From contig NZ_JAGIAS010000006.1 in NCBI RefSeq assembly GCF_017744695.1, positions 508,139 to 572,138 of the forward strand: a DNA stretch of 64,000 nt. The letters are read 5' to 3'. The position numbers and the translations under genes were made by a program. The stretch is from Dyadobacter sp. (lineage in GTDB: Bacteria > Bacteroidota > Bacteroidia > Cytophagales > Spirosomataceae). The notes beneath the pieces were generated by a model that saw only the letters and a list, made by a program, of their open reading frames with translations, did no database searches and was not told the origin of the DNA. Numbering within the stretch: the first letter of the stretch is position 1; each line of letters opens with the position of its first letter. Positions 1 through 8,807 of the stretch are shown here, piece after piece.

Positions 1-102
1 CTCAATGTCAAATTGTATTTCCATTCAATGCTGTGGGTTGGAATCAAGCTAAAAATAACATTTTTATCTGTTTTCGAAGCTTAAATCGAAAGTCTTCATA
101 AA

Positions 103-150
103 CAAAAACAACCCGACGGAAAATACTACTATCCCGCCGGGTTGTTTTTA
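103..150 (-). terminator. Rho-independent terminator of the DUF6600 gene
   Basis: A 10-bp stem with one mismatch pairs 110-119 (AACCCGACGG) with 134-143, and on the minus strand it is followed by GTTTTTGTT. It lies just past the stop of the leftward gene ending at 166. Nothing else was seen in 1-102. Confidence 0.75.
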
Positions 151-165
151 TGTTAAGGGTTGTAA

Positions 166-1416
166 TTATCTCGGTCCTCTGCCGCTGCGCTCGCTGGAAC
201 CACCGCCGTGATTACCATTGTCGCCACCGCCGCGGTTGCCCCCGCCATTGTCGCCTCCACGGTTGCCGCGGTCGTTGCTACGAGGCTCCGGAGCACTTCT
301 TTCCTGGCGTTCTACACGTGGTGCAGGCTCGTATGACCGGTTGCTGCGTTCTTGTCTCTCGGGGCGTTCGATGTTCGGGCGTTCCACGCGCTCTGAACGG
401 TTGTCGAAGCCGCCGCTACGCTCGGGGCTGTTGCCCGGGTTGTAGTCGCGGTTACGTTCGGAGCGGCTTGGCGCTTCGTAACGATCGTTCCGGCCCGGAT
501 TAGGCGTTTCGTATCGGTTGTCATTCGATTCGCGGTTACGTTCGTAGCGGCCGTTCCGCTCTTCATACGGATTACGTGAGCCACGTCTTGAATTGTCCCC
601 CGGTTCAATGCGATTGTCGTCGTTGCGGTTGCTGCGGTCGATGCGCGGATTGGCGTCGATGACGCGGCCTCCACGGTCATAGTCCCGGGTGCCGTAGTCG
701 TAGCGGCCATTTCCACGGTCGGCGATAATCACCCGGCCGCGGCCTCTCGGGCTCGCATCTATTGTACGTATAGGTACGCTTCTGCGGGTAATACGCTCAA
801 TCTCGTCGCGGCGGGGGCCGTATACATAGGTGCGGTTGTTGCTGCGGTAATAGTTGTTGATAACGACGGTATTGTTATAGTAATACGATACACGTCGCTG
901 CGGCGCGCAGTACGAATGCCAGCTGGGACTCAGGATATAGCGTTGCGGTACAAACACCCACCAGAACGATGGAATATTAATGGAAACATTGATATTCATG
1001 CCCGGACCCAGCGGTGCCCAGCCGTAATAGTCGCCACCCGAGCGCCAGTTCACCCACGCAGGTCCCCATTCGTAATCGGGAACCCAAAACCAGCCATAGT
1101 AATCGTCGTACGACCAGCGGCCGTAGTGGAAGGGTGCCCAGCCCCAGTCATATTCCGAAACCCAGGTATTTCCGTATTCTGTTTGTTCCCAGTAACCCGC
1201 GGTGGAGTAGGGCTGGAAGCCACGAGGGACGTCGGGGATCCAGACGGAACCATACTGCGGATTGCGCATCCAGCGGCCATAAGGGGCAAGTTCGTCGTAA
1301 AAAGTTTCGAATGTGATCCTGAAACCGGGTTGTGCCTCGGTTTTGTTGGAAACCGAAACGCCGACGAACATGAAAATGAACAGGCCGATTATTCTTAGTG
1401 TACGCATGGTGCCCAT
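166..1416 (-). CDS. Secreted DUF6600-type protein with Arg/Asn/Gly-rich tail
   Basis: A 416-residue exported protein of unknown function. Residues about 1-28 form a signal peptide (hydrophobic GLFIFMFVGVSVS, then TEAQ). Residues about 33-190 are dense in Trp, Tyr and Gly with repeated W-x-x-x-x-Y-G-x-W blocks (GRWMRNPQYGSVWIP, GRWSYDDYYGWFWVP, YGWAPLG), the pattern of the DUF6600 family. The rest, from about residue 215, is low-complexity Arg/Asn/Glu/Ser/Gly sequence, probably disordered. The gene stands alone with its own terminator. A second in-frame ATG (MRTLRI) three codons later could be the true start. The family is known in Bacteroidota envelopes; function here is not inferable. Confidence 0.8.
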   Translation of the reverse strand: MGTMRTLRIIGLFIFMFVGVSVSNKTEAQPGFRITFETFYDELAPYGRWMRNPQYGSVWIPDVPRGFQPYSTAGYWEQTEYGNTWVSEYDWGWAPFHYGRWSYDDYYGWFWVPDYEWGPAWVNWRSGGDYYGWAPLGPGMNINVSINIPSFWWVFVPQRYILSPSWHSYCAPQRRVSYYYNNTVVINNYYRSNNRTYVYGPRRDEIERITRRSVPIRTIDASPRGRGRVIIADRGNGRYDYGTRDYDRGGRVIDANPRIDRSNRNDDNRIEPGDNSRRGSRNPYEERNGRYERNRESNDNRYETPNPGRNDRYEAPSRSERNRDYNPGNSPERSGGFDNRSERVERPNIERPERQERSNRSYEPAPRVERQERSAPEPRSNDRGNRGGDNGGGNRGGGDNGNHGGGSSERSGRGPR

Positions 1417-1535
1417 TGCTTTATGTGTTAATTGTTTTCCTGTTGTTTAAAAATCGATTCTTGGACGTTACTTTTAGATTCTGGTTTAATGGTCCCGCCG
1501 GACATTAACACGTATTAACAAAACTTCCATTTCAA

Positions 1536-1943
1536 ATGATTGATCCTGAAATCCTGCATCCCGAACTCGTCTTTCAGACAGCACGGAGCGGTGGTAAGGG
1601 AGGGCAAAATGTGAATAAGGTCGAAACAAAGGTAGAACTGCGTTTTGATATTCCGAATTCGCAATTCCTGACCGGCGAGGACAAGCAAAAGCTGACCGAA
1701 AAATTGTCCAACCGATTAACGAACGGTAAAGTGCTCGTATTATACCACCAAACCGAGCGCTCGCAACTGGCCAACAAGGAAAAAGTGGTCGAAAAATTCG
1801 ACAGGCTTATCCGCCAGGCACTTACGGTAGAGAAAGATCGTAAAGCAACTAAACCCACATTAGCCTCGAAGCTGGAAAGATTGAAAGCCAAGCAGCGTAA
1901 GGCCGCCGTTAAATCAATGCGCCGTAAGTCTTTTGAAGAATAA
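1536..1943 (+). CDS. arfB: Alternative ribosome-rescue factor ArfB (peptidyl-tRNA hydrolase)
   Basis: A 135-residue class-I release-factor-like protein. The GGQ catalytic motif lies at residues 22-24 in the context SGGKGGQNVNKV, the signature of the YaeJ/ArfB family that hydrolyses peptidyl-tRNA on ribosomes stalled at mRNA ends. The C-terminal 30 residues are Lys/Arg-rich (KAKQRKAAVKSMRRK), matching the tail that enters the empty mRNA channel. It lacks the codon-recognition domains of RF1/RF2, and length matches the family. The next gene, an MFS transporter, starts 14 nt downstream and is probably co-transcribed. Confidence 0.93.
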   Translation: MIDPEILHPELVFQTARSGGKGGQNVNKVETKVELRFDIPNSQFLTGEDKQKLTEKLSNRLTNGKVLVLYHQTERSQLANKEKVVEKFDRLIRQALTVEKDRKATKPTLASKLERLKAKQRKAAVKSMRRKSFEE

Positions 1944-1957
1944 ACGAAAACACCTTT

Positions 1958-3199
1958 ATGACCGCCGTCACTCCTGTTCAGCCTAAACTCAGCGCCGTTT
2001 TTACATTGCCCGTTATCGTAGCCTCGCTGGGCTATTTCGTGGATGTTTATGATTTGCTGCTTTTCAACATTGTGCGCGTTCCGAGCCTGAAAGACCTGGG
2101 GCTTTCGGAAGAGGAAATCTCGCAGATCGGCGCGAATATTTACAATTGGCAGCAGGCCGGGTTGCTCATTGGCGGCTTTTTGTGGGGGATATTAGGGGAT
2201 AAGCTGGGCCGCCGTTCCGTGCTTTTCGGTTCGATACTGACTTATTCCCTCGCCAATATCGCTTGCGGTTTTACGCAGAATGTCGAAATCTATTCAGTAT
2301 TAAGATTCATCGCCGGTTTCGGGCTCGCGGGGGAACTGGGCGCGGGGATCACGTTAATAGCGGAGATTCTGCCCAAAGAATTGCGTGGTTACGGGGCCTC
2401 AGTAGTAGCCAGTGTGGGCCTGGCGGGAGCCATTGCCGCATTCTTCGCCGTAAAGCTCACCGACTGGCGCATGGCCTATTTCATCGGCGGCGGGATGGGG
2501 TTGATCTTGCTGATCCTGCGTGTAAATGTACTGGAATCCATCGTTTTCAATAAAAGCCTGGAAAAGCGCGGTTCGAAGCCTGTACCCTGGTGGACGATAT
2601 TTACGAGCTGGTCACGTTTTGTACGCTATATGCGATGCATGGGTATTGGTTTGCCTACCTATATGGTAATCGGCATTTACTCGACATTCGGAAACGAATT
2701 TGCCAAAGCGCTGGGTATTGCGGAGGAGGTTCAGGCGGGCACGTGCGTGTTGTACACCTACATAGGAGTGGTTACAGGAGACTTTTTCAGTGGGATACTA
2801 AGCCAATGGCTGCGGTCGCGCAGGAAAGCCATTTTGTTGATGATGCTGATGACGCTGGCCGGCGTGGCCTGGTTATTATCCGGTGGCATCAACAATGCCA
2901 CGACGCTATACATTTGCTACATGTGGCTGGGCTTTTCGATCGGTTACATTGCCATGTTCCTGACGACCACGGCCGAACAATTTGGCACTAATCTGCGCGC
3001 AACGGTTACCACATCTGTCGCCAACAACGTGCGTGCGACGGTGCTGCTTACACTCCCGTTATTTCAATTCCTGAAAAAGGATTCGGGCGTATTGCATTCG
3101 GGAGCTATTGTCGGTGCGTTGTGCTTTTCATTGGCATTGGTCTCGCTCTGGCGAATGGAGGAAACTTACGGGAAGGAGCTGGATTACGAGGAAAATTAG
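1958..3199 (+). CDS. MFS transporter
   Basis: A 413-residue integral membrane protein with about 12 hydrophobic segments. The MFS signature GDKLGRRSVLFG lies between TM2 and TM3, and RFIAGFGLAGELGAG resembles the TM4 region of the sugar/metabolite porters. A central basic loop (EKRGSKPVPW) separates the two halves. The sequence resembles organic acid or proline/betaine-type porters, but the substrate cannot be told. It follows arfB with a 14-nt gap. Confidence 0.85.
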   Translation: MTAVTPVQPKLSAVFTLPVIVASLGYFVDVYDLLLFNIVRVPSLKDLGLSEEEISQIGANIYNWQQAGLLIGGFLWGILGDKLGRRSVLFGSILTYSLANIACGFTQNVEIYSVLRFIAGFGLAGELGAGITLIAEILPKELRGYGASVVASVGLAGAIAAFFAVKLTDWRMAYFIGGGMGLILLILRVNVLESIVFNKSLEKRGSKPVPWWTIFTSWSRFVRYMRCMGIGLPTYMVIGIYSTFGNEFAKALGIAEEVQAGTCVLYTYIGVVTGDFFSGILSQWLRSRRKAILLMMLMTLAGVAWLLSGGINNATTLYICYMWLGFSIGYIAMFLTTTAEQFGTNLRATVTTSVANNVRATVLLTLPLFQFLKKDSGVLHSGAIVGALCFSLALVSLWRMEETYGKELDYEEN

Positions 3200-3221
3200 G
3201 CGCATTCCCGATTTTTCAAGA

Positions 3222-3566
3222 TTACTCTTCGGGCGTCTTGCCGAATATCAGCTTGTCGGGGGTAGGATATTCCAGCAGTTTCGAAAAATCCACTTTCCAG
3301 AAATCGAGATCGAGTAACTGGCCGTTGGTGTCCTGTGTCAATGTAATGACGACAGGCGTATCATCAATATCCACATATTCGGCCTGGATAAGGTCGCCAG
3401 CATAGCCATTCACATCGCCGCCGAGGCTGATACTGCCCATTTTCCCGCCTTCGTACTCATCCACCATTTCCGAAACCGGGAAATCGATCGGATCCAGGTT
3501 CAGTTTTTCGAGAAGAAAATGAATTAGATCCAGTTCTTCACCACGTATCGGTCTGATATTGCCCAT
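3222..3566 (-). CDS. Hypothetical protein, DUF6984-like
   Basis: A 114-residue acidic soluble protein, no signal peptide. The opening RPIRGEELDLIHFLLEKLNLD and the closing DLDFWKVDFSKLLEYP are reminiscent of small DUF6984-type proteins often found near immunity or toxin loci; this assignment is from memory of the family pattern and is weak. It is convergent with the MFS gene (22 nt apart) and 27 nt downstream of the leftward membrane-protein gene, so the two minus-strand genes may form an operon. Confidence 0.55.
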   Translation of the reverse strand: MGNIRPIRGEELDLIHFLLEKLNLDPIDFPVSEMVDEYEGGKMGSISLGGDVNGYAGDLIQAEYVDIDDTPVVITLTQDTNGQLLDLDFWKVDFSKLLEYPTPDKLIFGKTPEE

Positions 3567-3593
3567 GATATTGTTTTAACTAAAATAAATGCA

Positions 3594-4625
3594 CTACCCG
3601 GCGGTTCTGCCGCGCCATTGCTCGGCTTTTTTGGCCACGAACCAGAAGGATAAAGCCAGTAATGCAAAGAAAATCCCTGCATTGGTACGATCCCAGAAAT
3701 ATTCGAAATAGCGCGTATAAATGTTTAGCAGGAAGAAAACCAGGCACAAGTCGCGCAACGTTTCTTGTTTGTATTGGAATGCATAGTAGAGCATTCCGGC
3801 CAGTACCAGTGTAAAACCCAGCGCCCAGAACCAGAAATCGGTTTGTTTGAGTGCTTTCCAGCCTTCGTAGTCGGCGTAGTTACCAAAAATCGACAGTGTC
3901 CAGCCAGCCACCAGGAACAGGAACAACCCGATTGTGTAATTAACCTCTTTTAGGAATGCCAGCGAACGGATTTGTCCGATTACAAAAGAAGAGCCCCAGA
4001 TTACCAACCCGAAAACCGTCATACGTAGCGGATAATTCATGCCCATGAAACGGAAATTGCCTCCGGACCAATAGTGCGTCTGAGCGCCCCACCAGCCTGC
4101 GAGTGCAAGGATGGCCGCGACCCAAAGCAGCGTAGAGCGCAGGAAAATGGCGACGCCTCCGTAAGCTAATGCCGCAAATAGCAGCGGTAATGCATAATTG
4201 CCAGGCCCGTCGAGCATTCCGCGCGTCCAGTAAGTAATGGCAATGGCAATCGTCAGGATAATGGCAATGTTGTAAACCTCGTTGCTTGCTTTCGCACCCC
4301 TGGGGCCATCCATTCGCCGCCGGGCGAGGTACACAAAAAGCCCCGCCACGAAAGTGAAAAGTATGCCCACGATGTTTTCCGAAAATCCCCAACGCTTGCG
4401 AAGCAGCTCGATCCATTTTTCATCCAGTACCAATGCCCCGAAAGCCAGCAATCCACAGGAAACCGCAGAAATTAATGCATATATGGCAATCGCGTCCACA
4501 TTAGCATTTCTTACGCTATAACTTCCCCTCAGCCCTGTCGCGAGTTCCTTGGAAATGCGCGCCTCATCTTCCCAGGATTGAATCGCCCGGTTGACGATTT
4601 CGGCTTCTTTTTTATCGAGTTCCAT
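3594..4625 (-). CDS. Polytopic membrane protein, DUF2157-like
   Basis: A 343-residue protein with a soluble N-terminal about 55 residues (MELDKKEAEIVNRAIQSWED) and then about ten hydrophobic segments. A cytoplasmic RRRMDGPRGAK loop lies after TM2 and a basic KKAEQWRGR end closes the protein. The arrangement resembles the DUF2157 membrane family, whose function is unknown. Its leader carries TTCATCAACACAAAAA upstream of the start, a motif that recurs in front of other genes in this window (see findings). Confidence 0.7.
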   Translation of the reverse strand: MELDKKEAEIVNRAIQSWEDEARISKELATGLRGSYSVRNANVDAIAIYALISAVSCGLLAFGALVLDEKWIELLRKRWGFSENIVGILFTFVAGLFVYLARRRMDGPRGAKASNEVYNIAIILTIAIAITYWTRGMLDGPGNYALPLLFAALAYGGVAIFLRSTLLWVAAILALAGWWGAQTHYWSGGNFRFMGMNYPLRMTVFGLVIWGSSFVIGQIRSLAFLKEVNYTIGLFLFLVAGWTLSIFGNYADYEGWKALKQTDFWFWALGFTLVLAGMLYYAFQYKQETLRDLCLVFFLLNIYTRYFEYFWDRTNAGIFFALLALSFWFVAKKAEQWRGRTAG

Positions 4626-4760
4626 TCAGATTTTTGTGTTGATGAATTAAAAATTGCGCCTGTTATAATCCGCATTCCACGAATATTGGCTGTCCGTTGC
4701 AGATTTTGGGATCGGTAGCGATGCGTTCTGTTAAGTACGTTGTCATAATTCATTCATTAG

Positions 4761-4950
4761 GAGGCTCCTACGGAGCCGGGGATGTGTGTTTGCTATCGTT
4801 TGCTATAAACAAGGTGATTCTCCGGATCAGTTATATTAGCATCGGCTGCGGAGTTTTCAATAACACATCTCTATTGCCTGGCCGCAGAGCGGCACCCTGT
4901 TTTAGTAAAACCAAACGATCATATATCAATTGGGCTCCGGAGAAGCCTCC
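4761..4950. repeat. Intergenic cluster of short GC-rich palindromes (REP-like)
   Basis: The 517-bp gap 4626-5142 holds no convincing gene. It contains three small hairpins: GGCTCC-TAC-GGAGCC at 4763-4777, GCCGC-AGA-GCGGC at 4881-4893 and GGCTCCGGAGAAGCC at 4933-4947, plus CTCCGGA-type fragments between them. The look is that of dispersed REP-like elements of Cytophagales. Copy number elsewhere in the genome cannot be seen from this window. Confidence 0.45.
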
Positions 4951-5084
4951 TGAACGCTGCCGAACTGCTAATTTGCTTTTTATCAAATATGTCCTTGCTC
5001 CTACATTTTATGCCGAAACATCGTGGCTCAAATATACTCATTTCGGAATACCATAAACATTCCATTAATAATCCCGGTTACATA

Positions 5085-5120
5085 AAAATAAACCCCGGAA
5101 TGATCAAATCCCGGGGTTAG
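5085..5120 (-). terminator. Terminator of the large cytochrome/propeller lipoprotein gene
   Basis: AACCCCGG at 5091-5098 pairs with CCGGGGTT at 5111-5118 around a 12-nt loop. On the minus strand the stem is followed by TATTTTTATG, which fits intrinsic termination of the gene ending at 5143. Confidence 0.75.
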
Positions 5121-5142
5121 ATGCTGTATGGTAATTTTGAGT

Positions 5143-8100
5143 TTACTTCTTCAAATTCGAAAGGAACTCTACCACATCGCGGATCTCTCTCTTCGACATG
5201 ATGTTGCCCATCGGCGGCATGCTGGACGGTACGTTTTCGCGTTTCGCAATGCGTGAAGTGGCAATTTTCAGCGGTTCCGCTTCCGAGGTTTTCAGGATCA
5301 GTTCGTGCTCGTTTTCCTGTGCCAGGATACCCGCGGCCGAAGTTCCGTCTTTCAACGTCAGCATTACCATTCCAAAGCCAGGCGACAGACGCGCGCTAGG
5401 CTCGATGAGCGCCTGGAGGATTTGCTCGCGCGTGAGAACACTACCGATGTTCGAAAGGTTAGGACCTACTTCTCCGCCCTGGCCACCGATCGAGTGGCAG
5501 CGCACGCATTCAGCAGCGGAGCTGGTCATGAAGTAGCGACGGCCCGCCTGCGCATTTCCGCCAAACAATGCGTCCTGATAATCGGCTGCGGTGTTGCCTT
5601 GCTTACGCAGCGGCGCTATTTTGGCAATCAACGTGCTGGATTTGGTAGAGTCGACCGCTTCACCGAGGTCGAGTAGCAGGTTTTGCGGTAACTTGTTATC
5701 CGCCATTTTACCGATCAGACCAGTCAGAATGGTTTCCGTTTTGGCAACAGGCAGGCTACCCAATACTTTCAGGATTTGCTGCTGCTCACGGACGCTTCCT
5801 TTTTTGAAAATGGTATTGGAAATATCTGCCAATGCCTCTTTAGACATATTAACGCTTCCTACCATGCCTAATGCGGCAGTACGAACGTCGGCGTCGGAGT
5901 CGCTCATGCCTTTTTTCATGACCGTTTCCATATCCGAGTATTTCAGGTCGTTCAGTGCGACAAGCATTGCGGCCCGGACTTTCGGATCGTTGCTGTCGTT
6001 CAGGATTTTCGCCAGCGCCGCGTTGTTATCGCTCACATTAAGGTTCGTCAGCATTTGCGCCGTCGCGATCAGGATCGCCGGTTCGTTTTCCTGTAAAAGA
6101 TCGGCCACTACCGGTTTGATTTTTGCTTTCACACCCGCCGGATCACGTTCCATCGGGCCGCGGTAGCGTCCGTCGACGCGGTCGGTTACCGATGGACTTG
6201 CCCAGGTTCCGAGCGTCGCCAATGCTTCGGCGCGCATCGCTTTGTCCACATCTTTACGCTTTGCAAATGCGATCAGGTCGTTCAGTTGTGCATCGCCGCC
6301 CACGCGTAATGCCGCATTGATCGCCCGGCGCAGCAATGGTTCGGAAGTAAACCCTTTTTCATTCAGCACGGCTGCCAGTGCGGGCAATGCGGCAGGAATG
6401 GAAAGGTCGTCGTTGATGCCGCGCGCAGCTTCTGTTACGATATATTCGTCCTTGTCTTTCAGGAACGCGCTGATTTGCTCGTTTTTCATGCGGCGGAGCA
6501 CGAGTACGCCCGCAATGCGCAGCGATTTTTCCGGGCTGTTGGCCAATGCGGCGATCGGTGCGACCTCGCCGATGCGTGAGAGCGCCAGCACGCCCGCGTG
6601 ACGGATGTACACGTCCTGATCGTTATTGGCTTTCACCATATCGATCAAAGGCTGCACGGCATTCTTATCCTTTACCCGGCCAAGTGCCTGCGCTGCGAAG
6701 AATTGTACGCGCGGATTTTTGCTCGCCAACATCGGGATCAGCATCGGGCCGGCCTCCGCGATTTTAGCATCGCCCAGCACTTTTGCGGCTTGCACCGTAA
6801 TTTCTTCGTCGGAATCTTTCAACAAAGTCATCAGCACATTGGCATACGCCTTATCCTGACGAGCGAGTTGCCCCATTCCCCAGATGCCATGAATGCGGCC
6901 GAACTGGTTACCTTTTTGCTCAATGGCCTTGCTCAATACCGCAGCACCTTTCGCACCTCTTGAAGCGAGCTCAAACTGTGCTTTCTGGCGGATACGCATG
7001 TCTTCGTACGAAAGCAACGGTAATAATGCATCGTCGGATTGTTTGGTATAATCCAGCTGCATCAGGCGTTTGGTTTCAGTGCGGATCGCCTTCAAGTCAT
7101 TTTTCTCGTCGGTCACGTCGAGTTTCCAGACACGGCCGTAGTTTTTAGTATCCCAACCATTGATCCAGTCGGCTACGTACAATGCACCATCCGGGCCGAA
7201 ACGGATACCGGTCGGCAGGATACCCGTCAGAATGTTTTTCTCGCCATCCAGCACGAAAGAAGCCCCTTTGGGTTTCAAGCCAAACGACCAGATTGGCGAA
7301 CGCGCGGGGTTACCTACGAACTCGACAAGGAAGAACTTGTTTTTCCACTCCTTACCCAACGCGGTTCCCGGGTTGTATTGCATACCGGTAGGGCCGTTGT
7401 GGTAGTTTTGAATAGGAGGAATGATATATGCGGCCTGCCCGTCCCAGCGTGGTTTGAACAACTTTTCGTCCATCCACACCTTGTAGCTGTTGTTTTTCGG
7501 GTCGGTGTACTTACCATATTGCCAGTTGGAGCGCCAGCCGGCGTCGGAGCCCTCTACCACGTGAACCAGGCGCTCGCTTTCGCCAGGGTGGTCGCCGTCG
7601 TTGTCGGAACTGATGAGGTTACCATATTCATCGAAAACAAACTCGTGCGTATTACGCAACCCGTGCGCGAAGATTTCGAAATCGCTGCCGTCGGGGTTCG
7701 AGCGGGCGATGATACCCGAGTTGGGATGCTCGTGCTTCACGCCTTCGGCAGTGGTAATGTTCGCGCCAATGTCTCCGATATTCCAGTAAATCTTGCCATC
7801 GGGACCTTCTATCGGGTTGGACATTCCATGTCCGCTGAAACCGATATGTACGCCGTAACCATGGCTGATCGATGTTTTTTCATCCAGTACACCATCTCCG
7901 TTGGTATCTCTCAAACGCCACACGTCCGGCGCGATCGTTACGAAAATGTCTTTCGCCCGCACGAGCAAGCCGCCGGCAACGTCGGAAACTTCGTCGAAGA
8001 AATCGTCGAGGATGCGCATCGATACGTCGGCGATGCCGTCGTTGTCGGTGTCCTCAATGCGCCAAACTTCATCTTTTTCAACTGCCAAATCCTTCCAGTC

Positions 8101-8574
8101 GTGCGAACCGTCACCGTTGAGATCTTTCAGCCAGCTGTTTTCCTTGCTTTTTTCAGGAGCAAATGTCTTGTGGAGGAATTTGCGGCGGTCTTCCACAGTC
8201 TGCAAAGCAATGGATTCGGTGATCCAGTTACGGTGCCCGCGGATATCGAATTCGGAGTTTTTCTGGCGGTTAGTCCGGTTGAGGTATACCCTTCCGGCAT
8301 CGTCCATGGCGATGGCTACCGGATCCGGAGCCAGTGAATCGGATGCCCAAAGGTCGAGCTTTAAGCCATCAGCCAGTTTTACGGCTGTTTTTTCACGGAT
8401 TTCTTTGGCATGTGCCTTACCGGTAGCGGGATCTTCTTTCACCACTACTTTGGTACTGTTGGTCTTCACGACCGGCCCCGACGACATCGGAGCCATTTTC
8501 ATACACGACACTACCGCCACCGTGGTAGCTGCCATCAGGGTTAGAGGTGTTTTGAGATGTTTTTTGGAGATCAT
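5143..8574 (-). CDS. PVC-type heme-binding lipoprotein: beta-propeller, HEAT repeats, cytochrome c
   Basis: An 1143-residue exported lipoprotein. The N-terminus has a signal sequence with lipobox AVVSC, so Cys24 is probably lipidated. Residues about 40-480 form a propeller-like dehydrogenase domain with Asp/Gly-rich strands (DTNGDGVLDE, FGPDGALYVADW). Residues about 500-960 are HEAT/PBS-lyase-type helical repeats. Near residue 1022 a CVRCH heme c motif starts a cytochrome c-like domain, with SSMPPMGNIMSKRE as the probable axial Met region. This is the architecture of membrane-bound dehydrogenase/PVC-type heme-binding proteins, usually thought to oxidise sugars or related substrates in the periplasm. 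The substrate is unknown. The gene stands alone with its own terminator. Confidence 0.88.
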   Translation of the reverse strand: MISKKHLKTPLTLMAATTVAVVSCMKMAPMSSGPVVKTNSTKVVVKEDPATGKAHAKEIREKTAVKLADGLKLDLWASDSLAPDPVAIAMDDAGRVYLNRTNRQKNSEFDIRGHRNWITESIALQTVEDRRKFLHKTFAPEKSKENSWLKDLNGDGSHDWKDLAVEKDEVWRIEDTDNDGIADVSMRILDDFFDEVSDVAGGLLVRAKDIFVTIAPDVWRLRDTNGDGVLDEKTSISHGYGVHIGFSGHGMSNPIEGPDGKIYWNIGDIGANITTAEGVKHEHPNSGIIARSNPDGSDFEIFAHGLRNTHEFVFDEYGNLISSDNDGDHPGESERLVHVVEGSDAGWRSNWQYGKYTDPKNNSYKVWMDEKLFKPRWDGQAAYIIPPIQNYHNGPTGMQYNPGTALGKEWKNKFFLVEFVGNPARSPIWSFGLKPKGASFVLDGEKNILTGILPTGIRFGPDGALYVADWINGWDTKNYGRVWKLDVTDEKNDLKAIRTETKRLMQLDYTKQSDDALLPLLSYEDMRIRQKAQFELASRGAKGAAVLSKAIEQKGNQFGRIHGIWGMGQLARQDKAYANVLMTLLKDSDEEITVQAAKVLGDAKIAEAGPMLIPMLASKNPRVQFFAAQALGRVKDKNAVQPLIDMVKANNDQDVYIRHAGVLALSRIGEVAPIAALANSPEKSLRIAGVLVLRRMKNEQISAFLKDKDEYIVTEAARGINDDLSIPAALPALAAVLNEKGFTSEPLLRRAINAALRVGGDAQLNDLIAFAKRKDVDKAMRAEALATLGTWASPSVTDRVDGRYRGPMERDPAGVKAKIKPVVADLLQENEPAILIATAQMLTNLNVSDNNAALAKILNDSNDPKVRAAMLVALNDLKYSDMETVMKKGMSDSDADVRTAALGMVGSVNMSKEALADISNTIFKKGSVREQQQILKVLGSLPVAKTETILTGLIGKMADNKLPQNLLLDLGEAVDSTKSSTLIAKIAPLRKQGNTAADYQDALFGGNAQAGRRYFMTSSAAECVRCHSIGGQGGEVGPNLSNIGSVLTREQILQALIEPSARLSPGFGMVMLTLKDGTSAAGILAQENEHELILKTSEAEPLKIATSRIAKRENVPSSMPPMGNIMSKREIRDVVEFLSNLKK

Positions 8575-8807
8575 TGAGGACGTTGCTTAATGCAGATTAG
8601 TCTGGCTCAATTATGAACCGGATACAAAGGAATTAAAAATGGGGCTAATAATTGCTTTTACTGTCTGGAAAGAATGCAGATAAACCTTGGAATGGTAATT
8701 TATTTGGCAATATGAGTCGTCAGCAGTTCGCGCACCGAAATATCGAAATCTTCCATCACCGGATATGCCGAACAAACATCCAATTCTGTGCAGATTTTGA
8801 TATTTTT

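Noticed and set aside
4697..5056. 119-codon plus-strand ORF in the gap before the large lipoprotein gene
   Set aside because: It runs through the palindrome cluster, has no protein-like pattern and no start signal; better read as repeat DNA.
7039..8337. 432-codon ORF antisense to the propeller/cytochrome gene
   Set aside because: It is the mirror frame of a clear coding sequence; its Val/Gly/Arg-rich product has no family features.
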